Positions 8,783 to 18,388 of a DNA stretch of 64,000 bases are shown in pieces. How positions within the stretch are numbered: the first letter of the stretch is position 1; each line of letters opens with the position of its first letter. The translations under genes were made by a program, and so were the position numbers. Under the pieces are notes generated by a model, which was given only the letters and a program-made list of their open reading frames with translations, made no database searches and was not told the DNA's origin. This stretch comes from Pseudoalteromonas rhizosphaerae (lineage in GTDB: Bacteria; Pseudomonadota; Gammaproteobacteria; Enterobacterales; Alteromonadaceae), in assembly GCF_902498845.1 (NCBI RefSeq), contig NZ_CABVLM010000006.1, forward strand, positions 124,001 to 188,000. The letters run 5' to 3'.

Positions 8783-8964
8783 GCTTTTTTTTTATTTTTT
8801 TTCCATTATTTTTTAAGCTCATGTAATTTAATGAATTTTATAGTGACTAAATTAATAAAGCTCATTAAAAAACTAAAAGGATTATTGTGCAGGTCTTTTT
8901 CTTCAGGAAATTATTAAGCTGTTAAATAGTAAGGAGATGATCTTAAAAGGCTGGGGAAATACGA

Positions 8965-8990
8965 GAGTAAGGCAATATATTGCCTTACTC
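8965..8990 (-). terminator. Palindrome after flgL
   Basis: A 26-base perfect palindrome (arms GAGTAAGGCAAT / ATTGCCTTACTC) begins 10 bases after the flgL stop codon. In RNA it forms an 11-bp stem with a tight loop. The downstream sequence on the minus strand (TCGTATTTCCCC) has only a weak T-run. Confidence 0.55.
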
Positions 8991-9000
8991 CTTTACTTAC

Positions 9001-10233
9001 TTATAAGTAATCGAACAGTGATAATTTAGCCAAGCGGCCAAAAGTTGCCTGCGAGGCTTGTAGTGCAGTTTCTTGCTTCGTGAGTTCAGTAATGGCCTCA
9101 GCCATATCGAGTTCAATTAAATCTGCACGAGAAGATTTGTTATTTACATCAAGGTCACTATTAGATTGCGTGATTTTCTCAGCTGTATTTAAGCGCCCAC
9201 CTAAACCAGCCTGTGTTAAAGAGACCTGATTTTTACTGTTATCGATTTGGACCATGGCCGATGCCAATACTTGGTCATAATCTTCTTGACTAATTGTTGG
9301 GTCAGTTAACCCAGCAATTAAATCGCTTAATGTGTTTAAAATATTTTCTTTTTTCGGCGCTTCTAAAGTAAAGTCTACCTGCCCGTTTGCAACTGGGCTA
9401 ATATCAATTTCCATCCCAGCAAATTTAATTTTTGATCCCTCAAAGCTGCCAGAGCTGATCACACTTCCACCTTGTTCAACCTGATATGTATTAGGTGTAC
9501 CTGGGGTTGTTATAATATTAAACGTATTTGCTCCGGCCGCGGCTGCAGGATCAGCGTTATAATTTGCTTTATGAAAAGCATCAAACTGAGCTTGCTCGCG
9601 TACATACACTTTTGCGCTAGTGATCCCTCCTGAAACAACGCCGTCATTAGAGGCAACATTCAACCGGGCATTGACCTTTTCAAACGTATCAACCCCATTA
9701 TCACTGGATTTAATTTCAACTCCTTCCGCTACTTTAATTTTATGCTGGCCTTGGTCGCCACCATAAACATATTTGCCAGTTGAAGAATCAAGCGAATAGG
9801 TTTGGGTGTTATCTTGATAGCCTGAAAATATATACTTACCATCTTCAGTTTTAGCATTCATTAAATCAAGCACACTACTTTGTATAGATTTAATCTCTTC
9901 AGCAATACCTTCACGATCGATATCGGTATAAACACCATTACCTGCTTGAATTGCCAATGTATAGGCTTTTTCAAGTGAGCCTTTAATATTTTCAAGCACA
10001 CTGTCTTGAGTCTTTAATCGACTCGTTAGCATGGTAATGTTTTTACTGTATTGCTCATTCGCTTGTATACGATCGGTATACAGTAACGCCCGTGCTGTTG
10101 CCGATGGATCATCTGAAGCTGTAAGCACTCGCTTTTGGGTATTAACTTGCTCTTGTGCTTTATTGACATTTTGCTGATTATTCAAAATCGAATTAACACT
10201 GTTTTGATACATCAAATTATTAGATAAACGCAT
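9001..10233 (-). CDS. flgL: Flagellar hook-associated protein 3
   Basis: FlgL (HAP3) forms the junction between hook and filament together with FlgK. The 410-residue protein has the family N-terminus (MRLSNNLMYQNSVNSILNNQQ, then KRVLTASDDPSATARAL) and C-terminus (RADLIELDMAEAITELTKQETALQASQATFGRLAKLSLFDYL). It is about 90 residues longer than enteric FlgL because of an insertion in the central surface domain. It starts 2 bases after flgK ends, and the GAGGTAA ribosome site lies within the flgK stop region, so the two are translated together. A palindrome follows its stop codon. Confidence 0.95.
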   Translation of the reverse strand: MRLSNNLMYQNSVNSILNNQQNVNKAQEQVNTQKRVLTASDDPSATARALLYTDRIQANEQYSKNITMLTSRLKTQDSVLENIKGSLEKAYTLAIQAGNGVYTDIDREGIAEEIKSIQSSVLDLMNAKTEDGKYIFSGYQDNTQTYSLDSSTGKYVYGGDQGQHKIKVAEGVEIKSSDNGVDTFEKVNARLNVASNDGVVSGGITSAKVYVREQAQFDAFHKANYNADPAAAAGANTFNIITTPGTPNTYQVEQGGSVISSGSFEGSKIKFAGMEIDISPVANGQVDFTLEAPKKENILNTLSDLIAGLTDPTISQEDYDQVLASAMVQIDNSKNQVSLTQAGLGGRLNTAEKITQSNSDLDVNNKSSRADLIELDMAEAITELTKQETALQASQATFGRLAKLSLFDYL

Positions 10234-10235
10234 AA

Positions 10236-12242
10236 TTACCTCGCAGCATTAAGTAAAGTGTCAAATATAGAACGGGCTGTTGAAAGCACTTGTGCAGACG
10301 CCGCATAAGATTGTTGAAACCGCAATAAATTGGCAGCCTCTTCATCAAGGTTAACTCCCGAGAGTGATTCATACCAGGCTTCAGACTGTTGAGCTAATGC
10401 CTCAAAAGCAGCACCATTGGTCTTCGCTTGATTGGTAACAACACCAATATCAGTAACTAACCCTGCATAGGCTTGATTAAATGTTTTATGATTATCAGCC
10501 GATGCGGTTGTGGTAACATTTTGCCGCACTAGCTCGCCACTTTGTAACCCAGCTAACATTAAGCCATTGCGGTTATCGTCAAAACCACCTTCATTAAACT
10601 CCAGTGTAAAACTATCACCTACCGCTGTGGTGCCTTCAATATCAAAATCAAAACCGTAACTATCATAAGGAGGGCCAGCTTGCTCTAGTAGATTTTTAGC
10701 AGGTGGAGTAATCGTAAAAGTCGAGCTGCCGTTATTGTCTGTAATTGTATATTCATTAGCATTAGCGGTTTTCACTATCGTGATATCGCCATTTGCTAGA
10801 TCCGGAGGCGTCGTGGCTGTAAAGCCACCCGAAGTCACACTAGTAACAGTCCCTGCTGATATATTGCCATTACCTGTATTGTTTATATTATCTGCCGTAC
10901 GAATTGGAGAAGCCAGCGCTAGCGCTTCTGGTCTATCGGTAGCCAGTGTTAAACTCGATGCAGCCTCGGCATTCAGTTTAACTGCAAATTTATCGCCAAC
11001 ATTACCAGTCCCTGTAACGTTTAATTGTAAACCAAAAGATTCCCCACCGGTCATAGTCGATGAATCAATAACGCCAGCAACTATATTGGCGGTTGAGGGA
11101 GAGCCTAATGGTTCACCTTTATTATCGACCGGTTGTATTTCTACCGTTGTGCCACTGGTATAAGTAACAATAAAGTCACTGGCAGGAATTTCACTGCCTT
11201 TACCTGGTTCTAAGGTAGCCGTCATGCTTGAATTGCCTGTATTGGCTTGATAAGCGTGACCGCCAATCGTTGGGATTGTAAAAATATCACCACCGAGCTC
11301 GCCATTACCGTCCATTCCTAAACGGTTTTGTTGATTAAAAGCATCAGCAATCGCAAGCCCCATTTGGCCAAGTTGGTTTTGTGCTGGCACTAAAATGTCA
11401 TCACGAAATGCTAATAATCCGCCAATTTTACCTTTAAGCTTAGTCACATCAACATCAAGCGGCACAGCTTTGCCGCCATCTATGTCTAAATGTAATTCTT
11501 TAAAATTAGGATCAGGATCGCCCGCCATCGAAAATAAATTAAATGCGCCATCTTGCATTACTAATGATTCGCCGGTGCCCATAAATACGAGCTTTTCACC
11601 GTTGGGGCCATCAAGTGTCTCTACATCAATTAATTCCGATAACTTACGAATAGCAAGGTCTCTTTCGTTGTACGTGGTGCTTGAGTTTGCCTCGTTACGC
11701 GTACCATTTACGGTAGCTATTTGCTTATTCAAGCTGCTAATATTTTGAATTAATGTATTCGCTTCATCAGAAAATATTTCTAACTGATCATTCACGATAT
11801 TTTTTTGATTAAATACAATGCCTGATAAGCGATCCATTTGATCAATCAAATTTTTTGCATCCGTCATTACGAGCGATCGTGCAACTGAGGATGATGGCTG
11901 ATTTAAACTTTCCTGCACATTATTGAATAACGAATTCATACTAGTCGATAGACTATTGGATTCTTGAGAAAACAAACTATCAACCCGGCCAGCCTCAGTC
12001 ACAAATTGGTCGAAAAAGGTTTTATTTGAGGTATCACGATTGAGTTGCTTTTGTGCAAACTCATTTAATAAACGATAGGTTTCTCCACGACCGACTTGGT
12101 TATCAATCATGGTCATATGCTCTGTACGCTCGCGTACATAACCTACCGTATTAACATTGGTAATGTTCTTACTGGTGGTTTGCAGTAACTCAGAGCTAGC
12201 TCGAACTCCTGAGCTTGCAATGTCAAATAAGTTAAACGACAT
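10236..12242 (-). CDS. flgK: Flagellar hook-associated protein 1
   Basis: FlgK (HAP1) is the first hook-filament junction protein. The 668-residue product starts MSFNLFDIASSGVRASSELL with the rod/hook family motif ASSGVRASSELLQTTSKNITNVNTVGY broken only by family variation. It ends with the C-terminal helix (NLLRFQQSYAASAQVLSTARSIFDTLLNAAR). It is roughly 120 residues longer than enteric FlgK; the extra length is a Thr/Gly/Asn-rich surface region around residues 325-560. It starts 1 base past the flgJ stop codon, consistent with an flgFGHIJKL transcript. Confidence 0.95.
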   Translation of the reverse strand: MSFNLFDIASSGVRASSELLQTTSKNITNVNTVGYVRERTEHMTMIDNQVGRGETYRLLNEFAQKQLNRDTSNKTFFDQFVTEAGRVDSLFSQESNSLSTSMNSLFNNVQESLNQPSSSVARSLVMTDAKNLIDQMDRLSGIVFNQKNIVNDQLEIFSDEANTLIQNISSLNKQIATVNGTRNEANSSTTYNERDLAIRKLSELIDVETLDGPNGEKLVFMGTGESLVMQDGAFNLFSMAGDPDPNFKELHLDIDGGKAVPLDVDVTKLKGKIGGLLAFRDDILVPAQNQLGQMGLAIADAFNQQNRLGMDGNGELGGDIFTIPTIGGHAYQANTGNSSMTATLEPGKGSEIPASDFIVTYTSGTTVEIQPVDNKGEPLGSPSTANIVAGVIDSSTMTGGESFGLQLNVTGTGNVGDKFAVKLNAEAASSLTLATDRPEALALASPIRTADNINNTGNGNISAGTVTSVTSGGFTATTPPDLANGDITIVKTANANEYTITDNNGSSTFTITPPAKNLLEQAGPPYDSYGFDFDIEGTTAVGDSFTLEFNEGGFDDNRNGLMLAGLQSGELVRQNVTTTASADNHKTFNQAYAGLVTDIGVVTNQAKTNGAAFEALAQQSEAWYESLSGVNLDEEAANLLRFQQSYAASAQVLSTARSIFDTLLNAAR

Positions 12243-12243
12243 G

Positions 12244-13212
12244 TTAATTTACTCCTTGGCGAACCAATGATGTCGCCAATGTCTTAAGCTCTGTGTGGTT
12301 TAGCACTTGCTTAATTTTGTCAGCGTAATTGGGGTCAGTGGCATAACCAGCTTTTTGTAATGAATCTAAAAAGGCAGCCGGTTTTGCGGTATTTTGTAGC
12401 GCTTCTTGGTAACGTGGGTTTTCTGTCAAAAACTGCACAAAGTCATTCACACTCTCTTTAATAGAATCATATGCACGAAAACTAGCTTGTTTTTTAACTG
12501 GTGTGCCTTGCTCAAATTCAAGCGTCATTTTGTTGGCTTTCTCACCTTGCCAGCTTTTATCTGATTTAATATTGAATAAATTAAAGCTGCTATTACCATC
12601 ACTTTTATTAATGATATGTTTCCCCCAGCCAGTCTCAAGAGCTGCTTGTGCAACCATCACAGCGGGGTTCAAACCAATTTTTTCAGCGGCTGTTTTGGCA
12701 TGTTCCCAAACACTACTGATAAAATCTTCTGCATTTTCAAACTGAGGTTTTTGCGCTGTTGATGAGCTGCTATTAACAGCCTGAGTGTCAGCCGTCTTAT
12801 CAGCGTTCTTGCTGGTTGCACGTTGATCACTGGTAAAATCATCGACAGTGCGCAGCACTGAACTAGGGGTAAATTTTTTTCCGTCAGGAGAGAGTTGTTG
12901 CACTATGAGATCGGCTAAACCCAATGAACCTTTTGAAGATAAATCAACCGATAACTGTTGATCATGCATTTCTTCAAAAAACTTTACACCACTGGAGTTA
13001 AAAGGACTGTCTTCGTCTTCAAACGCTTCGTTTGCTTTACGCATGCTTTTTAGAAGCATTTGCGTAAAAATAGATTCAAATTGTGCCGCTGCTTTTTTGA
13101 GCGCTTCTTTTGATGCTTCAGGCGAGGCACCACTTTTTAAGGCATCTTGACGTAACGTATTAAGATTGCCTAAATCAAAGAAGTTTTGTTTATCGAGATG
13201 ATTAGTATCCAT
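12244..13212 (-). CDS. flgJ: Flagellar rod cap protein with peptidoglycan hydrolase domain
   Basis: FlgJ caps the growing rod and opens a hole in the peptidoglycan. The protein of about 322 residues has the N-terminal rod-binding domain (residues 30-110, FESIFTQMLLKSMRKANEAF) and a C-terminal glucosaminidase domain (about 165-320). The catalytic-type motif VAQAALETGWGKH and later YATDPNYADKI are visible. I chose the ATG at 13212; an in-frame TTG lies two codons upstream. No clear ribosome site is visible at either start, which is notable because the gap in front is occupied by a long octamer repeat (13269-13384). Confidence 0.93.
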   Translation of the reverse strand: MDTNHLDKQNFFDLGNLNTLRQDALKSGASPEASKEALKKAAAQFESIFTQMLLKSMRKANEAFEDEDSPFNSSGVKFFEEMHDQQLSVDLSSKGSLGLADLIVQQLSPDGKKFTPSSVLRTVDDFTSDQRATSKNADKTADTQAVNSSSSTAQKPQFENAEDFISSVWEHAKTAAEKIGLNPAVMVAQAALETGWGKHIINKSDGNSSFNLFNIKSDKSWQGEKANKMTLEFEQGTPVKKQASFRAYDSIKESVNDFVQFLTENPRYQEALQNTAKPAAFLDSLQKAGYATDPNYADKIKQVLNHTELKTLATSLVRQGVN

Positions 13213-13268
13213 CAGCAATTTGACACAGTGATTAATAATAGTATTAATAATGCAATAATTAAGCCAAT

Positions 13269-13384
13269 GCGAGTTTGCGAGTTTGCGAGTTTGCGAGTTT
13301 GCGAGTTTGCGAGTTTGCGAGTTTGCGAGTTTGCGAGTTTGCGAGTTTGCGAGTTTGCGAGTTTGCGAGTTTGCGAGTTTGCGA
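13269..13384. repeat. Octamer tandem array (GCGAGTTT)14 plus 4 bases
   Basis: Fourteen exact copies of GCGAGTTT followed by GCGA fill the middle of the 252-base gap between flgI and flgJ. Copies are identical, which points to recent slippage. The array lies inside the flagellar transcript, about 57 bases upstream of the flgJ start. Open frames running through it on both strands are by-products of the 8-base period and not genes. Confidence 0.97.
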
Positions 13385-13420
13385 AAGTATAAAAGCGTTG
13401 ATTAATTATGCAAGTCAAGC

Positions 13421-13454
13421 CCCCCTAAATGCAAGTTAACACAAACTTAGGGGG
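13421..13454 (-). terminator. Hairpin after flgI
   Basis: CCCCCTAA (13421-13428) pairs with TTAGGGGG (13447-13454), with a smaller AAGTT/AACTT pairing inside the loop. It lies 10 bases after the flgI stop codon. There is no T-run on the minus strand, so it may be an intra-operon attenuator or mRNA-processing hairpin that lowers flgJKL expression relative to flgFGHI. Confidence 0.5.
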
Positions 13455-13464
13455 TCAATATGGT

Positions 13465-14559
13465 TTAAATAACCACGAGTTGACCGCTAATGGCACCCGC
13501 TTCTTTTAATGCTTCAAGGATTGCCATTAAATCCCCCGGTGCAGCACCTACTTCATTAATTGCGCGTACTAAATCGTCAAGGCTCACACCTGGGTTGAAT
13601 ACAAAGGCTCGTGAATCATCTTCGTTAACATCAATAATACTTTGATTAGTAACGGCAGTTTCCCCTTCACTTAATGCGTTAGGCTGCGATACATTTTGCT
13701 GTTCTGCGATCGTAACGGTAAGACCACCATGGGTAATTGCCGCCGCTTGTAACCGCACGTTTTTGCCGATCACTATGGTGCCAGTGCGTGAATTTACAAT
13801 AATTTTTGCCGAAGTATCGGCAGGTTTAAACTCTAAGTTTTCAAGCGTAGACAAATAAGCAACACGCTGCGACGCATCACGCGGGGCAATAACACGAATT
13901 GAAGCGGCATCAAGGGCATGTGCACTGTCTGGGCCGATAAGCTCATTAATGGTTTGCTCCAAACGTTTAGCAGTAGTGAAATCAGGACGATTTAAATTAA
14001 AAGTTATGTAATCACCTTGCATAAAAGGACTTTTAATTGCCCGTTCCACCGTTGCGCCATTTGGAATACGTCCTACCGTGGGCGTGTTCATTACGATCTT
14101 ACTACCATCAGCTCCTTCGACACCTAACCCGCCAACAATTAGACTACCTTGCGCGATAGCATAAGTATTTCCATCAACCCCTTTCAAAAAGGTTTGTAGT
14201 AATGTTCCACCACGTAAGCTACCCGCACTACCAATTGACGATACAGTAATATCGATTGTCTGCCCTGGCTTTCTAAATGCAGGTAATTCTGCATGCACAG
14301 CAACCGCTGCTACATTTTTGATTTTGGGTTTTAAATTCGATGCCATGGTAATACCAAAACTATTTAGCATGGCTTTAAAACTTTGTTCAGTAAAACGACT
14401 TTGCTCACCGGTGCCAGGTAAACCTACTACCAGACCATAACCAACTAACTGGTTTGAGCGAACACCTTCAACCATTGAGACATCCTTGATACGTTCAGCG
14501 CTAGCAATAGAATGCCAAGCTAATAAACATATACACAGCAACGCTTTCAAGCTATTCAT
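13465..14559 (-). CDS. flgI: Flagellar P-ring protein
   Basis: FlgI forms the P-ring in the peptidoglycan layer around the rod. The 364-residue protein carries a Sec signal peptide ([21 protein letters not shown], cleaved before ERIKDV). It shows the family features [23 protein letters not shown], the mid motif [13 protein letters not shown], and the C-terminus [23 protein letters not shown] placed the start at the ATG at 14559, preceded by AAAGGATG. The frame is open 18 codons further upstream into flgH, but that extension would spoil the signal peptide. It follows flgH by 11 bases. Confidence 0.95.
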   Translation of the reverse strand: MNSLKALLCICLLAWHSIASAERIKDVSMVEGVRSNQLVGYGLVVGLPGTGEQSRFTEQSFKAMLNSFGITMASNLKPKIKNVAAVAVHAELPAFRKPGQTIDITVSSIGSAGSLRGGTLLQTFLKGVDGNTYAIAQGSLIVGGLGVEGADGSKIVMNTPTVGRIPNGATVERAIKSPFMQGDYITFNLNRPDFTTAKRLEQTINELIGPDSAHALDAASIRVIAPRDASQRVAYLSTLENLEFKPADTSAKIIVNSRTGTIVIGKNVRLQAAAITHGGLTVTIAEQQNVSQPNALSEGETAVTNQSIIDVNEDDSRAFVFNPGVSLDDLVRAINEVGAAPGDLMAILEALKEAGAISGQLVVI

Positions 14560-14570
14560 ATCAACATCCT

Positions 14571-15254
14571 TTAAAAAGGGAACAGAGAGCTGGTGAAGAA
14601 TCGAGTTAACCATCCTGCCGTTTGAGTCTCTTGCATTTGCCCTTTACCAGAATACTGAATACGCGCATTCGCGATTCTGTTAGAGGTCACAGTATTATCT
14701 GCAGTAACATCTTGCGGACGAACAAGTCCTTCCAGACGAATAAATTCTTCGCCGGTGTTTAAAGTCAGCCATTTTTCACCACGGATCACTAAATTACCAT
14801 TAGGTAATACCCGCATAACATTCACGGAAATATCACCAAATAAACTATTAGATTGATTTGACTTAGTATCACCTTTGAATTTAGCACCGCTGCCCACACC
14901 AAACTGAATACTATCGCCACCAATATTAACCGGTAGTCCGCCTAACCCAATGACAGGATCTAAGCTGGCATCACTTTGTTTATCCGTTTCAGTTTTAGCT
15001 GCTTTAGATGATTGCGTCGATTCTTGCAGTTTAACTGTAATAATATCTCCGGTGCGTAACGCTTTTTTATCTGAATATAAATCGTTTGATAAATTGCTAT
15101 CAAACAATGAGCCTGTCGGTACAACTTGCGCTGCAGCAGGCTCTGGGTACATAGGAGCATAGTATGGATCATCTTGAACCACGCTGTGGTTTTGAGTCGT
15201 CATACAACCACTCAATATAAATGCACCCGTTAAGATTATAGATAAATTACGCAT
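14571..15254 (-). CDS. flgH: Flagellar L-ring lipoprotein
   Basis: FlgH forms the outer-membrane L-ring. The 227-residue protein has a lipoprotein signal with the lipobox LSGC at residues 14-17. Its family motifs are [66 protein letters not shown] and [17 protein letters not shown] at the end, each shown here as separate recognisable segments. It sits between flgG (18 bases upstream) and flgI in the flgFGHIJ operon. Confidence 0.95.
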   Translation of the reverse strand: MRNLSIILTGAFILSGCMTTQNHSVVQDDPYYAPMYPEPAAAQVVPTGSLFDSNLSNDLYSDKKALRTGDIITVKLQESTQSSKAAKTETDKQSDASLDPVIGLGGLPVNIGGDSIQFGVGSGAKFKGDTKSNQSNSLFGDISVNVMRVLPNGNLVIRGEKWLTLNTGEEFIRLEGLVRPQDVTADNTVTSNRIANARIQYSGKGQMQETQTAGWLTRFFTSSLFPF

Positions 15255-15272
15255 AACTTTGCTCCGAATTAG

Positions 15273-16061
15273 TTAAAGTTGCTGACTGATGTAACTCATC
15301 ATTTCGTCAACCGCTGAAATCACCTTTGAATTCATTTCATAGATACGTTGAGTTTCAATTAGGTTAACTAACTCTTCGGTTACATTTACGTTAGAGGTTT
15401 CAAGTGCGCCTTGGACAACAGTGCCTAATCCTTCTAGACCAGGGTTACCTTGTACAGGTGCGCCACTGACGGCCGTTTCGGTATATAAATTTTGGCCTAC
15501 AGGCTCTAGACCTGATGGATTGATAAAGTCACTGATCGTTAACTGACCAATCACCACATTCTCAGGTTGTCCTTCTATTTTCACCGATACCTCACCATCT
15601 TGTGATACGGTAATTGACTTCGCATCATCCGGTACATTCATTTCTGGCTGCACAGGAAAACCTGCACCAGCAGTAACAATACGACCATCTTCATCCGTGG
15701 TAAATTGACCATTTCGCGAATAGGCGATATTGCCATCGGGCTGTAAAACTTCAAAAAAGCCTGGCCCTGATATCATCCAATCCAATGAGTTTTCAGTGGT
15801 TAACATGTTACCTTGAGAAAAGTTCTTCTGATTAGCAACTACTTTGGTACCAGCACCAAGCATCAGACCAGAAGGCATCTCTGTATCTTGTGATGAACGC
15901 CCCCCTGGCTGATTAATATTTTGATAAAGCAAATCTTCAAATACAGCACGACTTTTCTTATAACCAACAGTACTGGCATTGGCTAAATTATTTGAGATAA
16001 CCGAAATATCGGTTTGTTGAGCATCAAGCCCCGTTTTACTTATCCACAATGCAGGATTCAT
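15273..16061 (-). CDS. flgG: Flagellar distal rod protein
   Basis: FlgG is the distal rod subunit. The 262-residue protein has the rod N-terminus (MNPALWISKTGLDAQQTDI, ISNNLANASTVGYKKSRAVF), the family segment QGNMLTTENSLDWMISGPGFFEV, and the C-terminal helix (ELVNLIETQRIYEMNSKVI). Length matches the family (about 260). It starts 21 bases after flgF in the same direction. Confidence 0.96.
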   Translation of the reverse strand: MNPALWISKTGLDAQQTDISVISNNLANASTVGYKKSRAVFEDLLYQNINQPGGRSSQDTEMPSGLMLGAGTKVVANQKNFSQGNMLTTENSLDWMISGPGFFEVLQPDGNIAYSRNGQFTTDEDGRIVTAGAGFPVQPEMNVPDDAKSITVSQDGEVSVKIEGQPENVVIGQLTISDFINPSGLEPVGQNLYTETAVSGAPVQGNPGLEGLGTVVQGALETSNVNVTEELVNLIETQRIYEMNSKVISAVDEMMSYISQQL

Positions 16062-16082
16062 ATTAATGTCCTCTCAATAAAG

Positions 16083-16847
16083 TTAAACAATACGCAGCAA
16101 TTGAGTTTGACGTTCGTCAATTTCTTCAGCCGTTTTCATTAACTTAACTTGTAATTCAAATTGGCGTTGATGGCTTATCATATCCACCATCTCATGTACC
16201 GGATTCACATTTGACATTTCCAAAGTGCCACTCATTACTTTCACATCATTAGAGATGTCACAAAATCCACATATACCATTTTCCAGTAATTCGGATTTTG
16301 GTCGAAATAAGCCATCATTGCCTTTTTCAAGCTCAGAATTATTTGCCTTAATTACCTTCAAACGGTCAACAACTTCTAAAAAGTTAGCCGGCGCACCTTG
16401 CGGGCGAACTTGGATTGAACCATCGTCACTAAATTCGACTTTCTCCACCGGCAATGGCAGAATAATCGGCCCACCTTCGCCAATAACTTGACGCCCGTGA
16501 CTGGTGATCAAAGCGCCATCAGGGGTGATATTCAACGTGCCAACTTTAGTATATGCCTCATTACCTGAAGCATCTTGCACTGTAAGCCACCCTTTATCGC
16601 TCATAGCAATATCAAGATCACGTCCAGTTTCAACAATACCGCCGGAAGTCATATTAGAGCCTGGCCGTTCCTGCATAGTAAAAACACGTGTCGGTAAGCC
16701 TTCACCAAAAGCTTGCATTGAGCGCGCTTGCGCGAAGTCAGCTTTAAAGCCTGTGGTATTGGCATTTGCTAAATTATTTGCTTTAAGCTCTAGGCCCCGC
16801 AAACTTTGCTTAGCTCCAGACGCTGCAATGTAGACCATCTTGTCCAT
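16083..16847 (-). CDS. flgF: Flagellar proximal rod protein FlgF
   Basis: FlgF is one of the proximal rod subunits. The 254-residue protein has the common N-terminal motif (KANNLANANTTGFKADFAQ), the central DIAMSDKGWLTVQ segment and the C-terminal MVDMISHQRQFELQVKLMKTAEE helix. It is the first gene of the flgFGHIJ(KL) group. A consensus sigma54 site lies 38 bases upstream, and the flgE terminator lies just before that, so this is an independent transcript. The ribosome site before the ATG is weak (GAGTCGATG). Confidence 0.94.
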   Translation of the reverse strand: MDKMVYIAASGAKQSLRGLELKANNLANANTTGFKADFAQARSMQAFGEGLPTRVFTMQERPGSNMTSGGIVETGRDLDIAMSDKGWLTVQDASGNEAYTKVGTLNITPDGALITSHGRQVIGEGGPIILPLPVEKVEFSDDGSIQVRPQGAPANFLEVVDRLKVIKANNSELEKGNDGLFRPKSELLENGICGFCDISNDVKVMSGTLEMSNVNPVHEMVDMISHQRQFELQVKLMKTAEEIDERQTQLLRIV

Positions 16848-16884
16848 AACATCGACTCACGTTAAAAATCTATAACATGACAAA

Positions 16885-16900
16885 TGCAAGATAAGTGCCA
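16885..16900 (-). promoter_or_regulatory. Sigma54 promoter of flgF
   Basis: On the minus strand the bases read TGGCACTTATCTTGCA, a full match to TGGCAC-N5-TTGCA with GG and GC ten bases apart. It sits 38 bases before the flgF start codon. Confidence 0.92.
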
Positions 16901-16945
16901 CAATAAAATGACGTAATAAATTACAAAATATAATCAAGCACAAAT

Positions 16946-16972
16946 AAAAAAGGCTGCTAATAAATAGCAGCC
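16946..16972 (-). terminator. Rho-independent terminator of flgBCDE
   Basis: GGCTGCTA (16952-16959) pairs with TAGCAGCC (16965-16972) around a 5-base loop. Read on the minus strand the stem is followed by TTTTTTATTTG. It begins 34 bases after the flgE stop codon. Confidence 0.88.
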
Positions 16973-17006
16973 TAGGTGTCGGATTGTAAAAAATATTAAA
17001 ACGAGA

Positions 17007-18362
17007 TTAACGGATCTGCAAAATAGCTTGCTGTAGTGTTGAATTCACTTCGAGTGCACGCGAGTTAGCTTGGAAGTTACGCTGTGCGCTGATCAAATCA
17101 ACAAGCTCATTGGTTAAGTTCACGTTTGATTGCTCTAATGCTGATGAGCTAATCTTACCAAATGCGCCTGAATTTGCTTCACCCGCTACAGGGTCACCTG
17201 AAGTTAAACTTTTCTTCCATGACGTATTGCCTACTTGTTGTAACCCCTGTGAATTGGGAAAACGGACTAACGCAACTTGACCTAGGTAGTTAGAGTCACC
17301 ATTACTATAAGAAGCAACAATTTTTCCATCAACACCAATGTCTATATTTGCCAACCGTCCCACAGCAGCACCATCTTGAGATAATACTTTATTTTCAAAC
17401 TTGCCTGCATGCTGGGTCGGGATTTTTGCAGAGGTACCTGCTTCATCACGCCAGTTGATAGTTACATTATTAGGAAAGCTAGCACCATTGCTTAAAAACC
17501 CTGTCAAATTAGTGCTATCTAACACAACAGGGTTAAATGTATTGCCTGTATTTGCGGTACCATTGGTGTTAAGTGGTAAGCCGTTCGCATCAAACTGAAA
17601 TGTTGAAATTGGATTAAATGGTCCAGTAGCGCCTTGCGAGCTTCCATCAGGATTGAATGCTTGACCGTCTAACGTGGCATAGGTTTGCCACTCATTAGCA
17701 TTACCTGTAACAGCTGCATCCGTTTTCACAAAAAACAATTGCATAGTATGCGGCTCACCTAGCGAATCATAAACATTGGTTGAGGTAGAGTGAGTATATG
17801 ACCCTGATTGAGTTGGATCAAATGGTGTAATAGTCGGTATATCTTTGGTCGAATCCAACCGAAAAGACGAATATACACTTGTTGTAGCCCGCGGGGAACC
17901 TGATGAATCAGGAATTTGAATCGCCCCAGAGGAGGTTAAACTTACTGATGTTGCATCTCCACTAATTTCATCAACAGGAAAGCCTTGTAAGTAATTACCT
18001 TGTGCGTCAACGATAAAGTTATCTTTATCTAATTTAAACGCCCCTGCACGAGTGAATGTTTTATCTTGTGAGCCTAACTCATTGCTAAGAGCAAAGTATC
18101 CTTCACCTCCTATAGCAAGATCGAGTGAATTTTTAGTGCCTAATGTTGAACCTTGGTGAAACTGCTGTGCTACAGATGCTGTTTGTACACCATCACCATT
18201 TTTAGTTTTACCCGAAGAAAAAACTGATGATGAATAAACATCGGCGAACTCAGCTCTCGATTCTTTAAAACCGTAGGTATTTACATTAGCGATGTTATTA
18301 GCAGTAACATCCAAATCTTTTTGTGCGGCAGCAATGCCAGTTAATGCAATATTAAAACTCAT
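17007..18362 (-). CDS. flgE: Flagellar hook protein
   Basis: FlgE is the hook subunit. The 451-residue protein has the N-terminal motif (MSFNIALTGIAAAQKDLDV, ANNIANVNTYGFKESRAEF), the family segment SLDLAIGGEGYFALS, and the C-terminal SNVNLTNELVDLISAQRNFQ helix. A surface-exposed middle rich in Asn, Gly and Thr gives it a length slightly above the enteric protein. It is the last gene of the flgBCDE group and is followed by a clear terminator. Confidence 0.96.
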   Translation of the reverse strand: MSFNIALTGIAAAQKDLDVTANNIANVNTYGFKESRAEFADVYSSSVFSSGKTKNGDGVQTASVAQQFHQGSTLGTKNSLDLAIGGEGYFALSNELGSQDKTFTRAGAFKLDKDNFIVDAQGNYLQGFPVDEISGDATSVSLTSSGAIQIPDSSGSPRATTSVYSSFRLDSTKDIPTITPFDPTQSGSYTHSTSTNVYDSLGEPHTMQLFFVKTDAAVTGNANEWQTYATLDGQAFNPDGSSQGATGPFNPISTFQFDANGLPLNTNGTANTGNTFNPVVLDSTNLTGFLSNGASFPNNVTINWRDEAGTSAKIPTQHAGKFENKVLSQDGAAVGRLANIDIGVDGKIVASYSNGDSNYLGQVALVRFPNSQGLQQVGNTSWKKSLTSGDPVAGEANSGAFGKISSSALEQSNVNLTNELVDLISAQRNFQANSRALEVNSTLQQAILQIR

Positions 18363-18388
18363 AATTCACCTCTAACCTATAAAATTTA

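Larger units (their letters stand above)
8663..9000. other. 338-base gap between flagellin 3 and flgL
   Basis: No gene is visible. It contains the sigma28 promoter and leader of flagellin 3 (8663-8782), a long A/T-only tract just behind it (about 8782-8815), and at 8965-8990 a perfect palindrome after the flgL stop. The rest shows nothing I can name. Confidence 0.7.

Noticed and set aside
13186..13418. Two 68-codon frames, one per strand, through the octamer array
   Set aside because: A period of 8 bases without a stop codon opens all frames. The products would be pure repeats, and the frames overlap flgJ or lack ribosome sites.
14560..14613. Start of flgI at 14613
   Set aside because: It would overlap flgH and put 18 polar residues before a normal signal peptide. 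The ATG at 14559 has its own ribosome site.
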